A DNA stretch of 62,500 nt. Origin: Zygnema cylindricum (Eukaryota; Streptophyta; Zygnematophyceae; Zygnematales; Zygnemataceae). The position numbers and the translations under genes are program-made. Of the stretch, positions 44,464 through 57,800 are shown piece by piece. The notes under the pieces were generated by a model. It was not told the origin of the DNA. It saw nothing but the letters and a program-made list of their open reading frames with translations, and searched no databases. The DNA is taken from contig JBBHKE010003117.1 in assembly GCA_037447655.1 (NCBI GenBank), forward strand, positions 1 to 62,500, read 5' to 3'. Numbering within the stretch: the stretch's first letter is position 1; each line of letters opens with the position of its first letter.

Positions 44464-46587
44464 TATAATACGGGGAACAATACTTTTGGTCTAGGACAAA
44501 GCCTCATCCTTCAAAGGGCCTTTTTCAGTTTCAATTTGACTTAGGGATGCGCATCCCATCTCATGGTGCCTAAAAAACCGCGATTACTTTTCATCTCATC
44601 AATTGGGTAGCCATTATGGGAGGTTGTAAGGCCATGGTTCAAGTTATTTGGGCATTGTTGGATCCATGTTCGGATTGGATTGTCAATGATGTTTCAAATG
44701 TCTTTAAAACTATGAATTGGAACGTTATTCATAGCTTATGATTGCTGCCTCTCCTATTGTCTATTTGCTCCCTTAATTAGGGAGCCTCTGATTCTTTAGC
44801 CAACTACCTCTCTTTCTCCATTGATAGTGGTTTGGTTCCTCTCTCCTTTGTGATCGATAATAATCATGGTGACCCACTCAGGTTCGGACTTAACCTCCCT
44901 CATCACCTTTCATCAAGTCTCTCGTTTGCTTGTGCGACTGTGTCCTTCAACCCGAAGACGTCCATTTGATTTATTGCTCCAAGAGGGAAGAATCGATTCA
45001 AGCTTACTACACTGTGTGTGACACTATGATGACTATTGCTCTGGGGACGGGGTGGGGGGTTACGGAGGTACTTTGTTCGTTTGAAGGTTTCACATGTAAT
45101 TCCATGGCGGATTTGCTTGATGGTGCCCATCGTATTTTTTGTGACATGTTTTGTTCGTCGTCTTACCTTCGTGGAAAGATCTTGGGTGCATTGGACCCCA
45201 CATCAAGCCTCAAGTGTTACGAACAAAAGTGCTTCGCACATTCTGCAAACACTTGCCAATTGCAAAGAGCGTGTATTGCCTACTATGTGTACTAGTCCCT
45301 CCACTGATGTGAAGTAAACCGCCCATGCACAACATGCTGTCCACTTCGTAGCAGAGTACCCTTAGCATTGAGTGTGACGAAGAGACACCGACGTGCTCTG
45401 CTCCTGAAATTTGCTTCGGTTACAAACACTAGTCAAGCTAATAGACATGTTAGAGGCGCCACCCGTGACCTTTCTAGGAAGGAGAGTCATTGTGCACACC
45501 GTCATGCAATGCATAATTTCAATTTGTTGACGTTCGAAATATGTGGTTGTTGTGAGATGCTTTGGATGGATCTCTCTGCATGTGGTCGACGTTCGTTCTG
45601 AAGGAGAGGCCATAGGAGCCCTCCCGCTTTTTCCTTTTCCGCGTCAAAGTTTAATCTTAACTTTCTGTTGAGTTTAAACTTCTATCATCCTCTGGTCTGC
45701 TATTTTCGCCATGGATGGTCTACATTGTCTGGACTCATCTACACCCTGGCGTGCTCCTCCGGGCTCAGGACCTAAGGAGTAGCTTTTAGAACTGCTTTAG
45801 CTATGTTGACAGTTCATCAGTTAGACTTTCTTTAGGATGCGCTATTTTACTGTTATTCTAATGTATTTTTCATTTCAATGTTTCTTTGTTTGCTTGCACG
45901 TCTGTTTGTGTTAAATCCTTTCAGACCAATTTTTTCTTTTAGTTTGCAGTCAGCCTCACTTTTGCCTTCGGCTATTTTGTTTACTCAAATGGCTAACCGT
46001 CGTGCCTTGTTAACAAACTCCTACTTCACATTATGATAACCGATTACTGAAGCTAACAAACCCTAAATGACAAAAACCAGATATGGGTCAACAAACCACA
46101 GCCATTAAGAACAACAGACCTGTAGTTTTTTAGTCTGAGAACGTATGAAAACTATATATCGGCTGGCCCAAAATTTACGCGTACAAAATGACTTTTTCCA
46201 AATGACAAGTGTATAGTATGGAGAGACTGCATTCAGCGATTCAATACCTTTCCGCTCCTTAAAACTATGCAAAGAACTCTAACAGTATTGTCCAAACAAG
46301 CGCATTTTCTCATAAAGAAAGAACAAATAGCACCTTTCAAGCTCTAATTCAAGTAAGTACACATAGTAAAAAAATATACCAACCCAATCCTTTAAATTCT
46401 AAAAACAAAAACGTTGAACTTTAGAAGACACTTATACCAACAATATATTGTCGAATATTCACGCGGAAAACAACTGTGAAAAAACCCAAGGCCCAAAAAA
46501 CACAGCGAATCCGAGCTTTTCCATCCTCGTAACAAAATCCTACTAAGACTACGATACAGGCGCATGTAAAACCACCTTCTAATTAAA
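44464..46587. other. Unit 1 middle and block C, no gene supported
   Basis: Short frames around 44930-45317 and 45362-45613 are not recognised, and their counterparts in the second copy (50191-50677) differ by stops and shifts. The composition (TTTGTTTGCTTGCACGTCTG, TCGTTTGCTTGTGCGACTG) suggests a decayed element, but no diagnostic motif was found. Confidence 0.4.
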
Positions 46588-46624
46588 CAAAAATGTAAGC
46601 ATAATTCAAACAGCTCTTGCTCAC

Positions 46625-47139
46625 CGTTCGAACAATACCGCGTTGTCCTCCATGTCCCCCTGAGGGTCTGAATGGAGGCCCTGATCCAGAAGGCTCTCCC
46701 CCAACCCTATTCGCGCCTCCTCCTCCTCCTAATGGACCTCCTCTACCTCCACCCCTTCCGAATCTTCTGGAAGTGCTGGAATCACGAAGTCGCTCATTGA
46801 TCTATACACAATATAGCCCTCCCTTTAAAAGACATTTTTCAGCAAACTCTTTAAAAACAAACTAGAAATAAGATGGGAAAAAATGAATGTCAAAGTCTTT
46901 ATCTTTAGCTTAGCCGTTTAGACAGAAGATTGATTCATTCGAATAACTGATCTGGAAAAACCTGTTTGTGTGAAATAATCAGTTACAACAATCAATTGAA
47001 GATGATGATAAAACAGAGAAATTTGTCAGAAAAAAGGTTCACAAACCTGCTGCTGTTGTCTTTCAAGCTCCTCTAATTCTTTACGAAGTTCTCCCTCTGT
47101 CTTCATTACTGGCTTCATATCTGCTTCAGTCTCAGCCAT
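46625..47139 (-). pseudogene. Duplicated pinin exons 1 and 2
   Basis: Exon 1' (47139-47047) encodes MAETEADMKPVMKTEGEL and onward, differing from pinin exon 1 at residue 3 (Asp to Glu). Exon 2' (46801-46625) encodes the RG-rich segment with no amino-acid change. Start codon, donors and acceptor are all intact, and both exons keep length and phase. No copy of exon 3 follows before the unit 1 sequence. It is either a truncated pseudogene or an alternative upstream first part of pinin: exon 2' ends in phase 0 and could splice in frame to pinin exon 2 (repeating the RG segment) or to exon 3. Confidence 0.7.
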
Positions 47140-48143
47140 AATCGTGCCAGACTCTGTTTATAAAAATTGTTAATAAGTATACAAAAAAAAGTACTGCAAC
47201 GAGCCTCTTTTAGTTCAACAAATGAGATAAAAATCTCCAATCATTCAACTATAACCATCATGACAAGCCGGTGAAAAAGTGCACTGTTACTGTATGCGAT
47301 TGGTAAGAATTAATACATGTGAAGGTAAAAAAATATAAAGTTCCAAAGATTTTAACTTTTTCAGCAGTCATCAGCATCATCTATTCATATTAAGGTTTTC
47401 AGAAGAGACAGAAAACGTGACAAACGTAGCCGGCTACATGAATTTCCAAGTTTTTTATATTTTTTCTAAATCCTATGCCCATCCATACTATATTCAGTAT
47501 GCTGAAAATATCCTTTATGATAAAGTGCGGAAAACTGTTCATACTATAAACGATATGTACGTGTTACCTGCGTGTTTAACCGTGTTTTTGTTTGTCTTGT
47601 TGTTCAAATAAAATTCGATTGAATAACGTATAGCATCACAGAATGACCCTAAGTTTCCGCACTAAAAAGCATCACTGTCCGTATTATAGAACGGGATGTA
47701 CCCTAAATGAAACCTCGTCAGCCATGTAGATCTAGGTTCCACAAATGAGTGGATCTGATACGTTTTGAGAAAATGTTTCTCCAACATTCTTGGAAACCTG
47801 ACATCATAACTGGACTCTCAAAGATAGATTTTGTCTCCATACAAAACCCAGAAAAGGTCGCTGCTCTTTCTAATATTGTAATTAATAGAATGGATTTGAC
47901 CCATTTTAGTGTCCCTCATAGACAAAAATTTACGCATGATTCGCCGTGTTATTTGCACAGGTATAAAATAGGCGTAGTCCCCGAGGTGTGACGGCCACCA
48001 AACCCGTTTCGATTCAGTTGTCCTTGATTGAACAGTTTCTGACCATACGATTATAATCTAACGGTAAAGCAACCACCCAAACATTGATATCTTGAACGCG
48101 ACGGAGTTGATGTAACATGTATAGATTTTATTTCTAAGAACGC

Positions 48144-49103
48144 GATGGTAAGGGCGTGTCCCCATGTGTTCAAGTAAGGGTTTTTTCCCGTCGTTTACAC
48201 AGAAAATGGGACTTCCTACTTGAAAATATTACGCCGTACGAAAAATGGGCAAAAACCCAAATACATTTTGCGTCATCTTGGAACTTGAAAGGTACGGCAA
48301 TTTGGCAGTATTATCATCGTGACCCACTTCCAGCTCATCTTCACACTTGCACTGAAATCAAGTCGCGACCTGATTTTAATCAAAATAACTCCCTATTGAC
48401 GAATAGGATACTTGGATTGCACGCGTCAAATGTTTTCAAAAAAAATTGCACGAAGGAAAGTACACGCTATTTTTTTCACTGCTCGTCACGAGCATGCACA
48501 TAAGAAAATGACAAACATGTACGGAAAAAAACTTGCAGGGGTCTCGGACCTCCACTTTCCTTCATGGGTCCTTGGCAAAAGTTTACGTAGTCCTCGTCTC
48601 TCTTCCTCTTTCTCACTCGATCGCTCTTATTTCTCTCTCCCCTAAAGGAAATGCGGCAATGATGGTTTCAAATGAAAGATATTTTTTATCTTTTTTTTAA
48701 TATCTTTGGTCGTAGTTTGACGGCATATCGAATGATAAAAGATAAATAAAAGAAATCGGAAGCCATGGCGGAAAGCTTACGTAATAATAAAGTCACGGCG
48801 TGACGTGACTTCGCAAAGTCAAAACCCTGAACATCTACGATGTCAGAAAAACCTCGACGTCTACAACCGTCGCCGTTTTTGTAGACGTCACTTATTTTAG
48901 GAAGTTTCGCAGTAGTTTACATTTCGTTTTGTAGTCTGTCGCACATTTTGTAGACGTCTATGACTGTCACAAATTTGAAGTAATGAAAGCGCAAGTAATG
49001 AATGATATAGGAACACTTTGAAAAGTACACCGTAAAATCAGCGCTAAAATCCAAAATAACGTTTCAAAATATCGGTTACATAAAGACACGCCCTAATACC
49101 ATC
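48144..49103. mobile_element. Inverted-repeat element specific to duplication unit 2 (960 bp)
   Basis: Left end GATGGTAAGGGCGTGTC and right end GACACGCCCTAATACCATC are inverted complements over about 17 bp with a 2-bp offset. The interior has repeated GTAGACGTC words and no recognisable transposase. It is absent from unit 1. The termini differ from those of the TACACCG family. Confidence 0.6.
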
Positions 49104-50189
49104 AAAGTACGAAACATGATTGTCACTAAAACGCTTAGTTCAAAAGTAGGCTTTTTTATGGTAGGCTGGTAGGCGCACAAAACTTAGCACAAAACTCGCG
49201 TAGAGGAGGCATACTGCATGTGTGTGCGTCGTGCACACTCCTGTACGAACGTCCGAATCTGACGTAAGATCATAGTACAGCGCACGCCGCCGGACGAAAT
49301 CTTTTAGCGAACTGACACGGCGTAGGATGACATTCCGTGGGAAAGAAAACCGGGAAAAAAAAAAAAACCGCGGACGACTACCTGGTTGCGTTGGCCAATT
49401 TGAGGCTTTATTTAGTGTGGCCCTCAAAATTGCAGTAGCTAATATGACATATTGTCTTTTCGTAAGTTGTGTTATGGCCTTTTTATGTGATCTTCTTAAA
49501 TCGCCTACTTTGATCGACGACCGTCTGATCGTCCAAATCTGACGGTTTAAATAAAAAATACCTCAAAACTCACAGAAAAATATACTTTTGGCCGAATGTT
49601 TTTCAAAATTTAGACATGACGTTTACTTCTCTATCGATCGATGTGCAACTCAACCCTGCTACCTTTTTTTTCATTTGGCAACCAATACAATATGGGTCTT
49701 AAGGTCATATTGTATGTTTTGCGTACAATAGGCATATTGTATGGACGTGCTTTCACCTACTTTTAAACTATGCTAAAAATTATTGATGGCCAACAAAGAC
49801 CAAAATCTAGTGTTGTGTATCGGTAAAAAATTAATTGCGATAACACCGATACCGATAGTTATCGGTTATCGAACTGTAAGAGGTCTCGATACATCTGTAC
49901 TTTTTGTACTTTCTGTTTGGATTACTTTTTGTTCGGTAAACTGAACGGAAATTTACGGGAAATGTAAGGTTTTTTACAGTAAATGTACTGACTTGGACGA
50001 AAAAATACGTTGCACTTTGTAGTACTTTCTGGCCGGTTAACATAACATGAATTTTACGGGCACGTACGGCATTGTACCTAAAACTGGTGATCATGGAACG
50101 GTAAAAGGATGGCGAACACAAAGTAAAACGCACGCAAAAAAACATTCTGCTCGCTGTCGGAATCGAACATACGACTTTCAATGAGAAAA
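49104..50189. other. Unit-2-specific sequence, no gene seen
   Basis: About 1.1 kb without a recognisable protein. It has CGATACCGATAGTTATCGG-like words near 49845-49870, echoed in a gamma-tubulin intron near 13090-13210 (TATCGCAATATCG), and inverted copies of CAATATG/CATATTG near 49688-49742. Confidence 0.4.
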
Positions 50190-51812
50190 GATGACTATTG
50201 CTCTGGTGACGGGGTGGGGGGTTACGGTGGTACTTTGTTCGTTTGAAGGTTTCGCATATAATTCCATGGCGGATTTGCTTGATGGTGCCCATCGTATTTT
50301 TTGTGACATGTTTTGTTCTTCGTCTTACCTTTGTGGAAAAATCTTGGGTGCACTGGACCCCACATCAAGCCTCGAGTGTTACGTGCAAAAGTGCTTCGCA
50401 CATTCTGCAAACACTTCCCAATTGTGAAGAGCGTGTATTGCCTACGATGTGTACTAGTCCCACCACCGATGTGAAGTAAACCGTCCATGTACAACATGCT
50501 GTCCACTTCGTAGCAGCGTAGCCTTAGCAATGAGGTGTGACGAAGAGACACTGACTTGCTCTGTTCCTGAAATTTGCTTCGGTTATAAACGCTGGTCAAA
50601 CTAATCGACACGTTAGAGGCGCCACCCGTGACCTTTCTAGGAAGGAGAGTCATTGTGCACACCGTCATGCTATGCATGATTTCATTTTGTTGGCGTTCGA
50701 AAGATGTGGTTGTTGTGAGATGCTTTAGATGGATCTCTCTACATGTGGTCGACGTTCGTTTTCAAGGATAGGCCATAGGAGCCCTCCAGCTTTTTCCTCT
50801 TTTCGCATCAAAGTTTAAGCTTGGCTTTCCATTGAGTTTACACTTCTATCATCTTTTGGTCTGCTATCTTCGCTATGGATGGTCTACATTGCCTGGACTC
50901 GTCTACACTCCAGCGCGCTCCTCCGGGCTCAAGACCCAAGGAGTAGCTTTTAGTATTGCTCTAGATATGTCGACAGATGGTCAGTTAGACTTTCTTTTGG
51001 GTGCGTTATTTTGCTGTTATTCTAATATATTGTTCATTTCAATGTATCTTTGTTTGCTTGCACGTCTGTGTGTGTTAGATCCTTTCACATTGTTTTTTCT
51101 TTGTGTGCAGTCAACTTCACTTTTGCCTTCAGCTATTTTGTTTACTCAAATGGTTAACCATCGTGCCTTGTTAATAATCTCCTACTTTATGATAACCAAT
51201 TACTGAAGCTAACAAAGCCTAAAAGACAAAAACCAGATATGGGTCAACAAACCACAGCCGTTAAGAACCATAGACCAGTAGTTCGTTAGCATGGAAACTA
51301 TATATCGGTTGGCCCAAAATTTACGCGTACAAAATGACCTTTTCCAAATGATAAGTGTATAGTATGGAGTGACTTCATTCAGCGATTCAATACCTTTCCG
51401 CTCATTAAAACTAAGCAAAGAACTCTAACAGCCTAATGTCCAAACAAGTGCATCTTCTCATAAAGAAAGAACAAATAGCACCTTTCAAGCTCTAATTCAA
51501 GTAATTACACATGGTAAAAAAAAGCACAACCAATCTTTTCAATTCTTAAAACAAAAACATTGAACTTTAGCAGACACGTATACCAACAATGTATTGTCGA
51601 GTATTTGCACGGAAAACAACTGTAAAAAAACCCAAGGCCCAAAAAACACAGCAAATCCGAGCTTTTCCATCCTCGTAACAAAATTCTACTAAGACTACGA
51701 TACAGGCGCATGTAAAACCACCTTCTAATTAATTATTTTGCGCAAAAATGAATAAAACCTACGCACTAAAACCTTCCGAATCCCAACCTCCCAAACCTTC
51801 CCTCATAAACTA

Positions 51813-54800
51813 CTACCTCTCAATTCCCTGTTGCAGATATTGGATGAAGTCATAACCGGCCGTGGTCCATTTGTTATATGCATCTGTACATGTCTTGATC
51901 ATGAAATTTGCCGCCTCTCTCTCATTCATTTCTGGGTGAAATCTTTTCCGAAGATTTCCTATAGCATCTCCTCGACTAAAGCACGGTAGTCCACTGTCGA
52001 GCATGAGAAGGACGGTTGAAAGGATTCCGTCCATATGTTGTCGGGCACCCAAATAGCCCTTAACACAGAGACTGGAATGGTTTTTCCAAACGGAATGGGG
52101 GAAAGAAAAAAAGAAAAAAAGTAGAAATGAGGAAGTGATTTTATTCAGGTGTTTTGGTATATTTCGCAGGAAAGGAACAAAGGAAAAGAAAAGAGAAGAA
52201 AGATGTTCTGTTCCAGCTGTTAAATATAGTTATAGCTATATATGTCACCACCACTTGCCCCACCCCACCCCACCCCACCTCCTTGGACCCCCCCCACCCC
52301 TCCCCACCACCTCCCGAGGAGGAGGAGGAGGAGGAGAGGAGAGGAGAGGAGAGGAGAGGAGGAGGATGGAAGGAAAGAAATGAAGAAAGAAAAGAAGGAA
52401 GAAAGGAGAGGGAGAAGGAGGGAGGGAGAGTGGAGGGACAAAGAAATGAAGAGGAGGAAGAAAAGAAAGAAAGAATGGAATGGAAGGAAGAAGGAAATGG
52501 AAATGGAATGGAATGGAATGGAAGGAAAGAAATAACTGGAGGACCCACCCCTCCACCCCATTAATCCCAAACCCCACTAGCTTGAAAGCTGCGCTTTCAA
52601 ACCGCATGTTTCCTCCAGGCGAAGTCTCCAATATAAACCCGAAGTCAATATGAACAAGATGCCCATCCCTGCATTCACTCCCCAAAAAAACGCAGTTCCA
52701 ATGAAAAAACGTTTTTTTCAAAATGAACGCAATTGTTGATAGCAAAATGTATACCTACGTTGCTGATCGAGCAGATTAACATTTATTTAGGCACACAACT
52801 TCCACATGCCACAATATCACGTTGTGATGAAATCTATCATTATCGAATTTACAAGTAAATATCGCACACATATCTGTACAGAGCACATACAGTTACATTT
52901 AAGTAGGAACGCTTAAGTTCCATGCGCAAGATGGAAAATTCTTGACTGTTCTGAATGTTTTCCGCCTGACGTGGAACAATTAGCACACAAAAAGACAAGA
53001 AACCTGTTGTTTGTACCGGATAGCGGCATTTCACAAAATCTAAATTTCTGCACTAAACTGTTAGATGAGGGTATGTGCAAACAATATCGCACACCAAAAC
53101 AAGAGTAAATCCATATAAAATTATTCAAATTACAAAACCAAAGGGAAATGCCAAGTAGGCACTCTCCATATGGAGAACACAATATAGCTAGGTTGCAACA
53201 GGTCCCTAAAGGAGGGCTTTTACAAGCGATCACATATGGTAACATGGGTAGCATAAATGAAAGGTTTTCCGAAAAAAAAAGCAAATTACACGCTGAACTA
53301 AAATGCTAATGTGAATCCCTTCTTAAGCCCTCTCGAAAGGAACAAACCTGTCAATGAGAAGGTTTCCGTTGTGACGGTCCTTAGGCTGTAGCAGTAGAGA
53401 TGCCACAGCATATCCTGCACTGCTGGCAATGAAGTTGCTACGAGCTCTCTCGAAGGCTGGACTTCCAACAGGACCATACTCCTGCTGGAAAATCTCAAAG
53501 AGTCCCCCATCTGTGATCTCTCCCATTTGATTTCGACTTCGTGTATTGGGCACGCACTGCATTAATGCCACCCACAAAACTGCCCCCCTGAGTCGTGGTG
53601 TAGTTTTTGCTTGAGGTGTCTTAGAACGCAGAAAACTTTGTGTGTTTTACATGGGCATGCAAACGACACGCTTCATTCAGGTTTGCTGGCACTGTACTAC
53701 ATTTTCCTAGGAGTGTCATATATATATCAACTCTCAGCACCACATTTATATTCTCCAAGCAAAAGAAAAAAACCGCAAACTCCTCTGTCCATAGAGGGGC
53801 TTTGTTTTTCCAGTCATGACACAAGGGCTGGAAATAAGGAATCAGCAGCCACCTTTAGGAATCCTTAATCCAAGAAAAAGAGTAAGCGGTGTACCTCAAT
53901 GATGCCTCTTTCATAGCCTGTAGGTAGAACTCCATAAGGGAAGAGATAGAGGTCAATCCCATACGCCTTATTAATGTCCCTAAGCAATGCAATGACTTGC
54001 AGTGCTAGAACATCTTGACGACAGTCATCGCCAACCTGCCCTCAACATAACATGTCAGAATAGCTTCTGATAGATACAAATGACCCAGGTTGATTCAACT
54101 GCCTTTACATGTGGAAAGTGCAAATAACTTGCCTCTACGACTCTACTAGCTTCAACAGTAGCATTTTACAATCTAAACAGTTCAATTTCTCTATGAGCAA
54201 GCCAGTAGAGGTAGTGGATTATCAGTCTTTACCTTGAAAATACAAGCCTGTGGGCGAGTTTCTACATGCTTACTGTCACGATCCACCACATTAAAGGAAA
54301 CCAAGATCGGTACTTTCTTAGCAGACTGCAAAGGGATCCCAGAGTCCAATACAATGCTTCGCACAAGCTGCGATGGAGCAGTGGGAAGGTAAACATCGTC
54401 TCCCTCTAATTTGATTTTCTCCAACTCCCTGGACACCCAGAATCAAATACCCTTCGACAATAAGGTCTCTAAAGTTTACAACTCTCCACAAAAAGTACAA
54501 CGGATCCACATTCATTTCCTTTTAATTTGCAGTCACAAGATTCATCTACTCAATTCTATCGATTAAATTGTGTTTACTTATCTGAAATGTCAACATACAA
54601 TTTAGGCATAGAATACTTACGGCCGAATAGCTGCCCGACGTTGGTCTTTTGGAACAGGTTTCAACGTTCCAGAAATGGATGTGACAGCATCAAAAAACCT
54701 AAACTCTCGTTCAAATGTGCCAAGAGCCTCAGGAGTAAAGCTATCGATAATACGTTTCCTTACACGAGGCACGATCTCATAAAGGGGATTTACTGGGATC

Positions 54801-57800
54801 TGAAAACAAAAAATACGACAGCTAATACTTAACGCGATCAGAAAAGGCACATTCGACAAAAGAACCAGCGAAGCAAAAATAGTTAGATATCAAACCTTTC
54901 AATCACAAGCAACCACTTAAGAAGTAGCAAAGTTATTCAGCACACCTTTGAGGCCTCTCCACTTTTGATGACAGTCTCATCATCCGGTGCCTCCTCTCCC
55001 TGTTCAAGCCAGAGTTCCTCCCTTCACATAAATTTTCCTCGAAAAACTATCTTTGATCCTCAAATAAATCTTAAGAGCAGCCAGGCACTATGCAGACAAA
55101 CTATCTTAAACTTTCTGTAAACTCTCGCGTACAAGTAGGAAAGAAGGAAGAAAAGCACCTGTAACTGCCAGATTAAAATATGTGCAAACAAGTTGCTTCG
55201 ATTTGCTGCCACCATGAGGTATCCTTCAACCAGTCCCTGTACAATACCGAAATTTCATGCTAATGTTTTAGTTTTGGATCATGCTGAAGAAGGTCATGAG
55301 GCATCCAGACAGATAAAGTGAGTATACATAAAGTAAAAACTGCACAGGAGAAATTACCAGAAATCTCTGTGAGGAGGCTAAAACTTACGTCATGGTCATA
55401 TCGTAATGCTTGTACTAGCTGTGGCATGAAAAACGTGACCCTTTCAGGAGGGTACAATTCAAGAACCCGTAGAACATAAGCCATTACTCGAGGATGACCC
55501 TTATAGGGAGGGGTTAGGAGTTCCAAAGCAGCAGTGATAGAGCACGGAGCCCAGTATGGCAATTTATTTAGCAAAGGTGAGTCTTCAGCCACTGCACTTG
55601 GAGTAACGAACAGAGGGATGGCTTCGGGAATATTTCGCAATTCTGAAATGTCTTTCTGTCAACCAACAGAAGCCTCCCCTCTCCCCTAATTCCCATCAAA
55701 CAAAGTTGAGAACAGCTGAAAATTGCAAGAGTAAAGGCTTTCATGTCATCAACTCAAAATATAAAATCTCTTTCAGAGAAAGTAAGTCAATAATAGACAA
55801 AAAATAATCTAGAAAAATGCACCGGCAATCAGAAAATTACGTGCAACCTGATGGATTCAAGGTACGCCATAAACACCTTTAATAAATTGGTTGCCTCGGC
55901 CTTCAAAACACCATTGTCTGAAAAACGGCTGAGCATAGAAATAGCAATTCGAGGATCTATTCCCCAGGCTGTCCGTAATTGCTCCACCCACTGCTCTGCG
56001 GTTAATCCATTCGGACGAATCCGTAAGGCCAATGTTTCCCTGCAAGCCCATCACCTTTTCTTGTGAATTAAACGGATTCACCAAACATTGCATTTAAAAC
56101 ATTTGCACCTAAACAATGCTCAGCTTATGGCCTCCAAAAGAAACATCAGATTACGAAAAATACATGCAAACGATTTAGAGAAGTGAATTCAAAAACAGAA
56201 TTTAAACAGCGAGTGTGTTAGCGCACTTGAGTGGATTGGCCCAGGTATCTAGTCTATCCTGCTCGTGTTCGCAAAGTAACAGAAGTAATTTTCGCCTTTT
56301 ATTTAATTCCGAAGTGCTGTCAGGTACTCCCCAGACTGGATGTGGTGCCTGTTAAAAACAACCAAATATTTATATGAGTGGACATAGTGAATACATACGG
56401 ATCTGTTGCAGATGCAAACAGTAGTGGAAACGGGACGAACTGGGAAAGGCTTCAGGAATATTTAAAAAAAACAAAGCAGCAAGATGAGGCAACAAGGAAA
56501 ATGGTCAAGAGAGTAGCTGGACCTTGGAGAAAAAACTCTGCAAACCAGAACGAGCATCTGTCCCTTCTGAACTCTTTAGTAGCTTCACAAACTCATCTAG
56601 TGCACGTCCTTCAGCTTCTGTGAATGATGTGCCTTCACTGTCATACCACTGTGGAGCAACAGAAAAATGTGCCAAGGCTGCCCTGCAGTCCAAAAGAACG
56701 AGCAAAAAAACCTTAACATATTTTGTTTATGCATTTGTAAATTTCTTTGTTTAATTCATGTCAGTGCTTAGATCATTTGCTAGTCTGTTTCAATCTTAGC
56801 TTATTTCAACGTGGCACGGCTTTCATCCTTCACCTCCTACAACTGACAACGTTTCAACTCCCTACAGGCTTGAATTTCTCAAAAGATCCCAAATTTCTAT
56901 GCATGCGGTAGCTGGTCTATAAAGGAAATGAAAAATGCATAAACAGGTGACATTGAGCTACTATACATCTGATAAGTGTGAGTTGGCTCTGATACTTTGG
57001 AAGACTCGTCAGAATACCCAAAGGCAAGTGGGGTTCAAGGAAACAACATGCAATTGAAAAGACACAAAACAAGAACCAATACATAAAAAACGCTCAGAAA
57101 AAAACAGTCAATGTTAACAAAAAACGCTACGAGAAGACTCAAAGTAAATGCTAAGTACCAGAAGCTAGAACATAGTATTCCACGAGGACAATTTGCAACA
57201 TGAATGGTTCAAAGCGTGCAAACTGCCTACCATTTCTACTGCCAAATTCCACTCAAACTGAAACTTTGCTCATAAAAAGAAAAAAACATCCACCTGTCTT
57301 TCACATATCACTGCCAGCTTTTGTAGCCTACCGATGTACGCGACTTTCAAGCAAATTTCTAGCGGGTTGGGTGGTCATGTTTGTGGTTGAAACATGTAAA
57401 CCGAGCCACAACAGGCTGTAAACCGCACTCCCAGCGGCAGGGTGGAGAGAGAGGCTGGAGGAATCTTTCAGGGACGAGTGCAATAGTCTAGAAAAGAGAC
57501 TCATGGCTTCATTACTACAATGCCTAAGCACCTGCAGAGCAAGAAAACCAACGAAGAGGTGAGGGAGAAAGAGAGAGAAAGCACCTTTAGTAGGAGCTCA
57601 TATTGAGGTGCCGCATAAAGACTTTCCACAAACCAAAGCATCACCAACAAGCATAACATCACTGTTCGCACGTATTACATTAAGTTGGAAACTATAAAAG
57701 GTCAGACGCAACCTTGAGTAGATGAGTGAAAAGCGCACCTCGTAACGGTCAAGGAAGAACCCAAGCCAGATTCTATGAGCTGTGATACCATCCACAAAAT

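Larger units (their letters stand above)
42781..46587. repeat. Unit 1 of a two-copy tandem segmental duplication
   Basis: Block A (42781-44320) matches block B (46588-48118) almost base for base, with scattered substitutions and small indels. Block C (45028-46587) matches 50190-51732. Unit 1 ends exactly where unit 2 begins, at AATTAAAC/AAAAATGTAAGC, as expected for a tandem duplication. Its middle (44321-45027, 707 bp) is not shared with the middle of unit 2. Confidence 0.88.
46588..51732. repeat. Unit 2 of the tandem segmental duplication
   Basis: It comprises block B (46588-48118), a unit-specific middle (48119-50189, 2.07 kb) and block D (50190-51732). The middle carries an inverted-repeat element (48144-49103). 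Sequence identity to unit 1 is high but with enough substitutions and indels that the event is not very recent. Confidence 0.88.

Noticed and set aside
44930-45613. Possible reverse-transcriptase or retroelement remnants in block C
   Set aside because: No catalytic motif such as a YXDD box is visible in any frame; the frames differ between the two copies.
52135-52745. Long frames in 52.1-52.7 kb on both strands
   Set aside because: Most of the length is GGA/CCCC low complexity; only the HIDFG-containing part (52578-52668) is a real exon.
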